From NCBI RefSeq assembly GCF_049803795.1, contig NZ_JBNAGJ010000012.1:1-64000 (forward strand): a stretch of DNA of 64,000 nt, written 5' to 3'. This document shows, piece by piece, positions 56,650 to 64,000 of the stretch. The notes beneath the pieces were generated by a model. The model had not been told where the DNA came from and made no database searches. It saw only the letters and a list, made by a program, of their open reading frames with translations. This DNA is from Thalassobius sp002708925. GTDB taxonomy: Bacteria; Pseudomonadota; Alphaproteobacteria; Rhodobacterales; Rhodobacteraceae. Position 1 is the stretch's first letter; each line of letters begins with the position of its first letter. The translations under genes and the position numbers were made by a program.

Positions 56650-58104
56650 ATGAAAGAAATGAATTATCCGACCATCCAGCACCTCATCGGACGGGACTGG
56701 ATCGCTTCTCCCACGCCGGAGGATCGTGCAGTCATAAACCCTGCAAACGGGCAAACTATCGGACAGATTCCGCAGGCTAGCGCCGCAGATCTGGACCATG
56801 CGGTTCACTCGGCCGAATCAGCTTTTCGCCGATGGAAAAACAGCTCTCCCATGGAACGAAGTGCAATTTTGCGACGGTTTGCCGACCTGCTGCGCCAAAA
56901 TGACAGACTGATCGCTGGCTGGATCACTCTCGATGAAGGCAAGCCGCTGGCTGAGGCCTTGGCTGAGGTCCGCGCCTCAGCTGACCACGTCGACTGGCAC
57001 GCCGAGGAATGTCGGCGCATTTATGGGCGCATCATTCCATCGCGCAGCCCGGGGGTACAGCAGCTTGTCGTGCGCGAACCGATAGGCGTCTGCCTTGCCA
57101 TCACGCCTTGGAATTTTCCGCTGAGCCAAGCGGTACGCAAGGTCGCGGCGGCGCTTGCGTCAGGTTGCACGATGATCTTGAAAGCCCCGGCAGAGGCTCC
57201 GGCGGGCTGCATGGCAATTGCGCGCTATCTGCTGGATGCAGGCTTGCCCGAAGGCTGTCTGAACCTTGTCTGGGGTAATGCGGCCTTCATTTCGGAAACT
57301 CTTATTGCGCGCCCCGAGGTGCGCAAGATCACCTTCACCGGTTCGGTCGAGGTGGGCAAGCATCTGGCAGAATTGGCTGGCCGCCACATGAAGCGGGCGA
57401 CGATGGAACTCGGCGGTCACGCGCCCGTATTGGTGTTCGACGACGCCGATGCCACGGCCGCGGCGCGCGCCTTGGCGGGCAACAAGCTGCGCAATGCAGG
57501 CCAGGTGTGCATCGCCCCAACCCGGTTTTACGTACAACAAGGCATCTACGACCGATTTCTGTCCGAGCTAGTTTCAGCATTTGAGAGCGTAAAGGTGGGC
57601 GATGGTTTAACCGAGGGCACACAGATGGGGCCATTGTGTCATCGCGGACGCGTGAATGCGATGGAAAAGCTCGTCGAGGATGCCCGCGAAAACGGCGCAC
57701 GGGTGTTGACGGGAGGCAAAAGGCTTGGAAATCATGGTAACTTCTATGCCCCGACAATCGTCGATACGCCCAACGACGACATTGACTTGATGCGCGAAGA
57801 ACCCTTCGGCCCGATTGCTGTCGTCTCGTCTTTTCGTGACATAGAGGACGGACTGTCGCGGGCCAACGGGCTACCCTTCGGGCTGGCGTCCTATGTCTTT
57901 ACCAATTCGTTAGAGCGTGCAGATAAAGCAGCTGCGGGTTTGCAGGCAGGTATGGTAAGCATCAACCAGTTCGGCCTCGCTCTGCCCGAGACTCCGTTTG
58001 GAGGCGTGAGAGACAGCGGCTATGGGACTGAAGGCGGGACGGAAACCTTCGAAGGCTATCTCATTACCAAATTTATCTCGCGCAATCGCGCGCCAGTGCT
58101 GTGA
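56650..58104 (+). CDS. Aldehyde dehydrogenase, probable 6-oxohexanoate dehydrogenase
   Basis: 484 residues of the succinate-semialdehyde dehydrogenase-like class. GVCLAITPWNFPLSQAVRKVAAA is the cofactor segment, GSVEVGKHL follows, ELGGHAPVLVF holds the catalytic Glu and GQVCIAPTR the nucleophilic Cys. The C-terminal part has LPFGLASYVFT and PETPFGGVRDSGYG. ATG 56650 matches the family start and follows GAGGG; the open frame upstream passes through the operator and is not coding. It should oxidise 6-oxohexanoate to adipate. The next gene begins within about 10 bases. Confidence 0.87.
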   Translation: MKEMNYPTIQHLIGRDWIASPTPEDRAVINPANGQTIGQIPQASAADLDHAVHSAESAFRRWKNSSPMERSAILRRFADLLRQNDRLIAGWITLDEGKPLAEALAEVRASADHVDWHAEECRRIYGRIIPSRSPGVQQLVVREPIGVCLAITPWNFPLSQAVRKVAAALASGCTMILKAPAEAPAGCMAIARYLLDAGLPEGCLNLVWGNAAFISETLIARPEVRKITFTGSVEVGKHLAELAGRHMKRATMELGGHAPVLVFDDADATAAARALAGNKLRNAGQVCIAPTRFYVQQGIYDRFLSELVSAFESVKVGDGLTEGTQMGPLCHRGRVNAMEKLVEDARENGARVLTGGKRLGNHGNFYAPTIVDTPNDDIDLMREEPFGPIAVVSSFRDIEDGLSRANGLPFGLASYVFTNSLERADKAAAGLQAGMVSINQFGLALPETPFGGVRDSGYGTEGGTETFEGYLITKFISRNRAPVL

Positions 58105-58112
58105 GGATGCCC

Positions 58113-60152
58113 ATGCCTGTTGAATTAAGCTTCTCAAATGACGCAGCAATTCTGACCATAGACAATTCGCCGCTTAACCTAATCAACGCGGAGGTTCGGG
58201 CTGGAATACAACACTGTATCTTCAAAGTCCTCGAAACTGGGGCTACCAGGCTGATTATCACCGGCACAGGAACGACCTTCGTCGCGGGCGCGGATGCGAA
58301 GGAATTCGGTAAGTTGCCTGTTGATCCACAACTAAATGATGTGCTGATGCAACTTGCACACCTCCCGATTCCTACTATCGCAGCAATCAACGGGGCTGCG
58401 CTTGGTGGGGGACTAGAGATTGCTCTGGCTTGCTGCTATCGCATCGCCTCAACTTCTGCCAAACTGGGCTTGCCAGAGGTAAACTTGGGGATCGTGCCTG
58501 GCGCAGGGGGAACCCAAAGACTGCCGCGACTTATCGGTATTGAAGCTGCGCTTGACATGATTGTCACCGGGAAGGCTGTTTCCGCCGAGCAGGCACTGAA
58601 AATGGGACTGATCCAGCTGCTAGCCGATGACCCGCTTGGCGCGGCCATAGCTCTCGATGACGATGTACTTGAGGCGGCACAGGCACCCGACAATCTTCCT
58701 TCACCAAAGCCAAACCACGTCGCAGCGGAAGTCGCCCGAGCGCATGTAGCGCGGCGTATGCCTGGCCAGAATGCCCCGCAGGTTGCGGTGAACCTAGTCG
58801 CGACCAGTGCGACGACGCCGCTGCACGACGCACTAGCCAGCGAGCGCTCTGCGTTTTTGGACCTTCGTACCTCGGATCAGGCGCGGGCCCTTAGGCACGT
58901 TTTCTTCACCGAGCGTACCGCAACCAACAAGGGGCGCGCCTACCCCCGACCTTCCCGAGATGCTGAAACCGCCATCGTGGTCGGTGGTGGCAATATGGGC
59001 GCAGCTATTGCGTACACGCTGGCGACCGCAGGGATCTCGGTGACTGTCGTCGAACGTAGTGCCTCGTCCGCCGAGTGGGCCAGTAAAAACCTGCAAAAGC
59101 TGATTGATCAGGGTATCAGTCGCGGTATTCTGTCCGTCGATGCGGCAAAGACGGTTGAAGACCGGCTGGTTACGGTCTCAGGCTATGACGCTCTGCCACC
59201 AACCGATCTAGCAATCGAGGCGGCCTTCGAGGATTTTGCGGTTAAGACCGCGATCCTGACCGAACTCGAAGGCGCACTGCCACCCGAGACCATCATTGCC
59301 ACAAACACATCCTATCTCGATGTAAATCGGCTCTCTGATGGGTTGAAACACCCGGCACGCTTTGTAGGGATGCATTTCTTCAGTCCTGCGCATATTATGA
59401 AACTTCTGGAAGTCGTCAGGAGCGACCGAACGTCAGACGGAACATTAGGTGCAGCACTTGTGCTGGCGCACAGGCTTGGTAAAATCCCGGTACTGTCTGG
59501 TGTTTGCGATGGCTTCATCGGAAACCGAATTTTGTCGAGCTACCGTCGCGCCGCTAATCGCCTTCTGGTGGAGGGGGCTAATGTCGACGAGATCGACGCG
59601 GCTATGCGCGGATTCGGTATGGCGATGGGTCCATATGCTGCACAGGACATGTCGGGGCTGGACATCGCCTACGCGAATATCCGTCGCAAGGCAGTTGCCG
59701 AAGGGAACTGCTGTGGTCACGTGCCCTTGGTCGAGCGGCTGGTCGAAAAGCACAAACGCCTAGGACGCAAATCGGGCGCCGGATGGTACGACTATGGGCC
59801 AGACGGCAAACCCTCACATTCGGAGCTGGTCGCTAGCGAAATACTCCGTGTCTCAGAAGAAATGAACTTCACTCGCCGCGAGTTCTCAGCTGACGAAATC
59901 GTAGAAAGGCTCTTGCTCACAATGGTGGCGGAAGCCTGCGATATCCTTGACGAAGGCGTAGCAGAAAAACCGCAAGACATCGACCTAGTAATGATTCACG
60001 GCTACGGATTTCCCCGCTGGCGGGGAGGCCTGATGCACCACGCCAAAAATATCGGCAAGGATCGGTTGACCGCGCTGTTTAGCGCGCTTGTCAAAGAGGA
60101 CCCTTGCGACTGGAGGGTGCCTCGTTATTTAGAAAGGGTTTTCGCGACCTGA
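58113..60152 (+). CDS. Enoyl-CoA hydratase/3-hydroxyacyl-CoA dehydrogenase fusion
   Basis: 679 residues. The N-terminal hydratase/isomerase domain (about 1-190) has FVAGADAKEFG, INGAALGGGLEIALAC and LPEVNLGIVPGAGGTQRLPR with its catalytic Glu. The dehydrogenase domain starts near 290 with IVVGGGNMGAAIAYTLA and includes NTSYLDVNRLS and GMHFFSPAHIMKLLEVV. In this pathway it converts 2,3-didehydroadipyl-CoA to 3-oxoadipyl-CoA. ATG 58113 is chosen by spacing to GTGAGG; ATG 58107 is possible. The last residues are odd: the stop codon lies in DNA that belongs to the neighbouring IS5 remnant, so a few C-terminal residues appear lost. Confidence 0.9.
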   Translation: MPVELSFSNDAAILTIDNSPLNLINAEVRAGIQHCIFKVLETGATRLIITGTGTTFVAGADAKEFGKLPVDPQLNDVLMQLAHLPIPTIAAINGAALGGGLEIALACCYRIASTSAKLGLPEVNLGIVPGAGGTQRLPRLIGIEAALDMIVTGKAVSAEQALKMGLIQLLADDPLGAAIALDDDVLEAAQAPDNLPSPKPNHVAAEVARAHVARRMPGQNAPQVAVNLVATSATTPLHDALASERSAFLDLRTSDQARALRHVFFTERTATNKGRAYPRPSRDAETAIVVGGGNMGAAIAYTLATAGISVTVVERSASSAEWASKNLQKLIDQGISRGILSVDAAKTVEDRLVTVSGYDALPPTDLAIEAAFEDFAVKTAILTELEGALPPETIIATNTSYLDVNRLSDGLKHPARFVGMHFFSPAHIMKLLEVVRSDRTSDGTLGAALVLAHRLGKIPVLSGVCDGFIGNRILSSYRRAANRLLVEGANVDEIDAAMRGFGMAMGPYAAQDMSGLDIAYANIRRKAVAEGNCCGHVPLVERLVEKHKRLGRKSGAGWYDYGPDGKPSHSELVASEILRVSEEMNFTRREFSADEIVERLLLTMVAEACDILDEGVAEKPQDIDLVMIHGYGFPRWRGGLMHHAKNIGKDRLTALFSALVKEDPCDWRVPRYLERVFAT

Positions 60153-60888
60153 CGGTCAAAGTCCCGCGCCATAAGGCGCTGCCCCAGCAACTTAACACAG
60201 TGCATCTTCGTCTCGACGCGGCTTAGGCGGTGATGGTCTTCCAAGACTTTGCGTTCTTACCTGGTGGGATAACGGCGTGGACGCCACGGTCCGCAATCGC
60301 GTCCTGGCATTTTCGTGTGTCATACGCACCGTCAGCCGTGACACTGCTGGTCTGCCGGGATCTGTTCAAGAAGGTTGGGTAACACTGGAGCGTCACCGAT
60401 GTGGCTCCCGGTGATCTGAACAGCGCGCACTTCCAACGTTTGCTCGTCGATCCCGAGGTGGATCTTGCGCCAGACCCGTCGCTTGGGGCCGCCATGCTTG
60501 CGGGCATGCCACTCACCTTCAAGCTTGATCCCCGTGCTGTCCACCAACAAGTGCAACGGCCCTTTGGAGCCGCGATACGGGATGTTCACGGCCAGGGTCT
60601 TCTGGCGCCGGGACAGGGTGCTGAAGTCGAGCACCGTCCAGTCGAGACCGATCAGCCGCAACAGGCTCTCGACGAACCCGGTCGCCTGTCGCAAGGCCAT
60701 GCCGAACAGGACCTTCATCGAAAGACAGGTCTGGGTCGCGGCGTCGCTGTAACTCTTCTGCCTGTCGGCACGGCCTCCCAGCTCATCTCGGGGTCAAACC
60801 AGATCGTCAGCGAGCCACGGCGCTTGAGCGCTTCGTTATAAGCGGGCCAGTTCATGGTCTTGTATGTCGGGGTTGTCGGTCTGCTCAT
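60144..60888 (-). mobile_element. IS5-family element remnant with broken transposase
   Basis: Transposase pieces read on the minus strand from ATG 60888. They are SRPTTPTYKTMNWPAYNEAL, RRGSLTIWFDPEMSWEA, LFGMALRQATGFVESLLRLIG, IPYRGSKGPLHLLVDSTGIK, VTADGAYDTRKCQDAI and SRVETKMHCVKLLGQRL. They lie in three frames: one shift near 60770, one near 60345, and an internal deletion of roughly 90 bases near 60230. The far end is missing; its last preserved bases fuse with the end of the hydratase/dehydrogenase gene near 60144-60147. The element is dead, and I could not identify intact terminal repeats. Confidence 0.82.
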
Positions 60889-61212
60889 GCACCTCAGCTA
60901 CCACGCTGGATTCATAAGATGAGTCCGACACGGGATTTGTGCATGCATGCCCCCATTGGTGCAAGTGATTTTTTGAACGGCGCGAGCGTGTGATCGGGTG
61001 CGGTCATGTATCAGGCCTCTGTGTGCGGCGCTGATGTAACCGCGGGCCGGTATGGCGATGCGCGGACCAGAGGCATATCAACAAACCGAGCTCGGTGGCT
61101 CCTGCACAAATGCTGCTTTCTCTGACCCGGATCTGATCGATCCTTTGCCCTTACTTTTCAGTGACCTCCTCACACTCCCAACTTACCGGGACGTCGTGGC
61201 ATGCCGTCTTCG
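60889..61212. other. Stretch between two insertion sequence remnants
   Basis: About 320 bases without a supported gene. It probably holds the outer end of the IS5 remnant (right of 60888) and an end of the IS110-type element. I see no intact inverted repeats or target duplications. Confidence 0.5.
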
Positions 61213-62240
61213 CTATGCCATCGCCGCCACCGGATTCCGGTAATCCTCTTGTTTCATTATGATGGCCCAGAGGCCACGCGCCATCTTGTTGGCCAGCGCA
61301 ATCGCGGCGACCCATGCGCGGCTTGCGGGTTAGTAGGCGTTTCAGCCAGCCATTATTCGGTGTGTCAAACCGCTCGACAGCCTGGAGGACAGCCATAGCG
61401 CCAGAGACCAAGAGTGTCCGGAGTCGCGCTGTCGCATCTTCGAGGTCTTCCCGAGCCGGGCTTTGCCGCCCGTCGAGTGCTGCTTCGGCACAAGCCCAAG
61501 CCAGGCGGCAAAATCGCACCCGCGCCGGAAGGTGGCCAGGTCACGGGCAAATGTCTCGATCGCAAGCGCCGTGACAGGAACCACGCCCGGCATGGTTTGT
61601 GTTCGGCGCACCAAGTCGGCTTTCTTGGCGGCACATCGCATCTTCGCGTCAAGCTCTGCAACACGCGTATTCAGCCCCTCAATCTGCCCCAGATACATCC
61701 GGCCGAGGTCACGAACCTCAGCATGCAGCGCGGTGTCATCACCTGCGATTGCGTCCGCGAGTCGCTTGAGATGGGCAGGCCCGCGGGCCGCGACCAATCC
61801 GTGTTCGGCGAGGTGGCCGCGTAAAGCGTTGATCATCTGGGGGCGCTGGCCGACAAACATCTGCCGCGTGCGAAACAGCATGGCACGGGCCTGCTGATCT
61901 TCCGTCTTCACTGCGAAAAAGCGCATGGTTGGACGCAATGCAGCCTCCAAGATGGCCTCTGCATCGGTCGCATCATTCTTCTGGCGTTTGACGAACGGCT
62001 TCACATAGACCGGCGGTATCAACCGCACGTCGCACCCCAGCTTCTCAAATTCGCGGCCCCAGCCATACGCCGTGGCCACGCCTCCATGGCGATCATGCAT
62101 TTGGGTTGCTGTGCCACGAACGCGAGAAACTGGCCTCGTGAAAGCTTTTTGCGAAACGCGACTGACCCATCATTGTACGCACCATGCAACTGGATAACGC
62201 GCTTTGCCAAGTCGACACCGATAATTTTAATTTCGGACAT
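61213..62240 (-). mobile_element. IS110-family (IS1111-like) element with frameshifted transposase
   Basis: Minus strand. The first piece starts at 62240 (IIGVDLAKRVIQLHGA with the first Asp of the DEDD triad). The long middle piece (KRQKNDATDAEAILEAALRP, MPGVVPVTALAIETF, FAAWLGLVPKQHSTGGKARLG) is the bulk of the transposase. The end piece is LANKMARGLWAI...EDYRNPVAAMA with stop at 61213. The pieces are out of frame with one another at about 62079 (one base lost), 61435 and 61320. Elements of this family lack terminal inverted repeats or have sub-terminal ones, so exact borders are not visible. Confidence 0.85.
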
Positions 62241-62527
62241 AGATGCTCCTTCCTTCTGTGATGGCTTTTAACGCTCATCATAGTGGCACATTGCGATGCC
62301 GTCGGGAGGGGGTATCCACGCCATCAACAGAGCCTAGTAACGGGCATATCTGCCTCACGACAGGCTGAGCACGATCATACTATTTCCAAAGCAGGATTGT
62401 TCAATACATGGCGCATTTTTCGCCCTTACTCTGAGATAATTGGCGTATGCCGTTGACCGTTTGACGTCTTCGAGATTGGCGACGTCAGTTGGTGGCTTTG
62501 CCAAATGTTATGCTTGGGAGGATAAAC

Positions 62528-63430
62528 ATGGAAATCAGTAGAGAAGCGGATACGCTGCGGGCGCTTTATCAGAATTGGACCGATCAGATGGTCGAGAACC
62601 CAGACCTGACGATCGCGAACCTGCGCAGCATGTTCGATGAATGGGGGCAGCCCGCACTAGAGCCGGAAAACGTTAGCTACAAAAGCGATCATGTCGGAGG
62701 AGTTGAGGCTATCTGGGCCCTACCAGCCGGGGCAGATACCTCGCGTGTAATTGTTTACACTCATGGTGGCGGCTTTGCCGTCGGCTCAGCCGATAGTCAT
62801 CGAAAAATGGCAGGGCACCTCGCTAAGGTGCTTGGGGTTACGTCGGTGATCCTGCACTATCGGCGCGCACCCGAGCACCCATTTCCGGCGCAGATCGAAG
62901 ATGCAGTAGCCGCATACAAAGCGCTGCTGGATAAGGGTTTCAAGGCAAGAAATATTCTGACGGCTGGCGACAGTGCTGGCGGCAATCTTGCCATCGCCAG
63001 CGTGCTGAAGTTACGCGAACTTGGGTTGCCACTGCCCGGAGCGGTCATCGCCTATTCGCCCTGGCTCGACATGGCGATGCGCGGGGAAACACTGGAAACC
63101 AACGCGGAAACCGATGCGCTAGTCGGCAAACCGATCCTCGAAGCGATGGCGGGGATGTTCCTCGGTGAAGGCACGGATCCGCTTAATCCGTTGGCCAACC
63201 CGCTGGAGAACGATTTCACCGGTTACCCGCCGCTCTATATCAATGCCGGAGGGGCCGAGACGCTTAAGAGCGATGCCGAACGGTTGCACGAAAAGGCCAA
63301 GGCACAGGGCGTAAACGTGACCCTGTCTATCGTCGAAGGCATGCAGCATGTCTTTCCCGCGCTTTCGGGACGCGCGCCCGAGGCAAACGAGGAACTTGGT
63401 CGCATCGCCGCATGGTATCGGGCCCTCTGA
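62528..63430 (+). CDS. chnC: Alpha/beta hydrolase, probable epsilon-caprolactone hydrolase
   Basis: 300 residues of the hormone-sensitive-lipase type. The oxyanion motif HGGG is in YTHGGGFAVGSADSH, the nucleophile Ser in GDSAGGNLA, the acid Asp precedes the last part, and the catalytic His lies in GMQHVFPAL. ATG 62528 follows GGGAGGATAAAC. It lies 115 bases upstream of the monooxygenase start, so it should open the lactone made by that enzyme to 6-hydroxyhexanoate, as ChnC does in Acinetobacter. The promoter must be in the 287-base gap on its left, next to the IS110 remnant. Confidence 0.85.
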   Translation: MEISREADTLRALYQNWTDQMVENPDLTIANLRSMFDEWGQPALEPENVSYKSDHVGGVEAIWALPAGADTSRVIVYTHGGGFAVGSADSHRKMAGHLAKVLGVTSVILHYRRAPEHPFPAQIEDAVAAYKALLDKGFKARNILTAGDSAGGNLAIASVLKLRELGLPLPGAVIAYSPWLDMAMRGETLETNAETDALVGKPILEAMAGMFLGEGTDPLNPLANPLENDFTGYPPLYINAGGAETLKSDAERLHEKAKAQGVNVTLSIVEGMQHVFPALSGRAPEANEELGRIAAWYRAL

Positions 63431-63438
63431 GACCTGTA

Positions 63439-63466
63439 CTCGCACTGCATTGCGGTGCGGTGCGAG
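63439..63466. promoter_or_regulatory. Hairpin between esterase and monooxygenase genes
   Basis: CTCGCAC pairs with GTGCGAG (7 bp) around a 14-base loop; an inner GTGCG offers an alternative partner for CGCAC, so two exclusive folds exist. No T-run follows. Confidence 0.4.
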
Positions 63467-63545
63467 ACAAACCCCTACGAAACATTCATCTAGCATCTCA
63501 CCCGCAATCTGCGGGGCGGAGCGGTCTTACTCTGGGAGGAGTGAT

Positions 63546-64000
63546 ATGAACATTCAGACTGAGAATACTAAAACGGTCGGAGCGGATTTTGACGCAGTCG
63601 TCATTGGCGCGGGCTTCGGCGGGCTTTACGCTGTCCACAAACTTCGCAACGAGCAGGGACTGAACGTCCGGGGCTATGACAGCGCCAGTGACGTTGGCGG
63701 CACCTGGTGGTGGAACCGATATCCCGGTGCGCTGTCAGACACGGAAAGCTATGTCTATCGCTATTCTTTTGACAAAGAGTTGCTTCGAAAAGGCCGCTGG
63801 AAAACCCGGTATCTGACCCAGCCCGAGATCCTCGAATACATGAACGAGGTAGCGGATCATCTCGATCTTCGACGCAGCTACAAGTTCGACACCAAAGTGG
63901 ATGGCGCGCACTATAATGAAAAAACCGGTCTCTGGAACGTGATCACTGATAGTGGTGAGACAGTTACCGCAAAATACCTTGTCACTGGCCTCGGTCTCTT
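63546..64000 (+). CDS. chnB: Cyclohexanone-type Baeyer-Villiger monooxygenase, 5' part (3' end cut by window)
   Basis: The first 151 codons of a type I Baeyer-Villiger monooxygenase. VIGAGFGGLYAVHKLR is the FAD-binding Rossmann motif and GGTWWWNRYPGALSD is the family-specific N-terminal fingerprint. ATG 63546 follows GGGAGGAG. The window ends two bases into the codon after VTGLGL, which in Acinetobacter cyclohexanone monooxygenase precedes the FxGxxxHxxxWP fingerprint by about 15 residues. The piece at 1-1117 begins at the WP of that fingerprint. Both pieces are best explained as one gene of about 540 residues interrupted by the ends of the window. Confidence 0.9.
   Translation, partial: MNIQTENTKTVGADFDAVVIGAGFGGLYAVHKLRNEQGLNVRGYDSASDVGGTWWWNRYPGALSDTESYVYRYSFDKELLRKGRWKTRYLTQPEILEYMNEVADHLDLRRSYKFDTKVDGAHYNEKTGLWNVITDSGETVTAKYLVTGLGL

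Noticed and set aside
62400..62527. A sigma-70 promoter ahead of the esterase gene (GATAAT at 62435-62440)
   Set aside because: There is no acceptable -35 box at the right distance, so I do not call it.
1..64000. tRNA, rRNA or CRISPR loci
   Set aside because: None was recognised by eye on either strand; a covariance search was not possible here.

Overview
The window reads as almost the whole of a circular repABC plasmid from a marine or soil alphaproteobacterium, most likely a Rhodobacterales member. The evidence is a repA-repB-repC replication and partition operon with candidate parS palindromes, a VirB-type secretion operon, a large cassette of DUF genes that I know from alphaproteobacterial plasmids, and no rRNA, tRNA or core chromosomal genes. 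The window starts inside a Baeyer-Villiger monooxygenase (BVMO) gene and ends inside the front part of a BVMO gene. Compared with cyclohexanone monooxygenase from memory, the two pieces do not overlap and lack only about 22 residues between them. The simplest reading is one gene cut at an arbitrary linearisation point of a circle of about 64.07 kb. Two separate BVMO genes on a larger replicon remain possible.

Layout. (1) 50.7-64.0 kb and 0-4.9 kb: a catabolic cluster. Across the presumed junction the order is esterase, BVMO, short-chain dehydrogenase, etfB, etfA, thiolase. To its left lie a thioesterase, an AraC regulator, a family III CoA-transferase, an iron alcohol dehydrogenase, an acyl-CoA dehydrogenase, an IclR regulator, an aldehyde dehydrogenase and an enoyl-CoA hydratase/3-hydroxyacyl-CoA dehydrogenase fusion. 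Together they describe a route from cyclohexanol through cyclohexanone, caprolactone, 6-hydroxyhexanoate, 6-oxohexanoate, adipate and adipyl-CoA to acetyl-CoA plus succinyl-CoA, with its own electron transfer flavoprotein. Two decayed insertion sequences (IS5-like and IS110-like) sit inside it at 60.1-62.3 kb. (2) 5.2-16.3 kb: a virB operon with virB2, B3, B4, a lipoprotein, a VirB5-like protein carrying a lytic transglycosylase domain, VirB5, B6, B8, B9, B10 and a C-terminally damaged virB11. The virB1 position holds only a broken remnant. I see no relaxase or VirD4. (3) 16.1-36.7 kb: a block bounded by two 143-bp direct repeats. It holds a SIR2-HerA pair (Nezha type), a convergent TerB/ATPase/helicase operon (Shango type), an AbiE toxin-antitoxin pair, a possible nucleotide-cyclase-fold protein, ScpB and DUF1403 proteins, a tyrosine recombinase and the repABC operon. 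(4) 36.1-50.5 kb: a minus-strand cassette of plasmid DUF genes including a very large methyltransferase-helicase of the strawberry-notch type, a Toprim primase-like protein and a ParB-like nuclease. Several of its genes have structured hairpins in their leaders.

How it fits together: repABC with parS and a predicted antisense RNA maintains the plasmid. The defence block and AbiE probably protect host and plasmid. The VirB operon may export DNA or protein but seems to need a relaxase and coupling protein from elsewhere. The catabolic cluster is the selectable cargo. All family assignments come from motifs and remembered family patterns; no database search was run.
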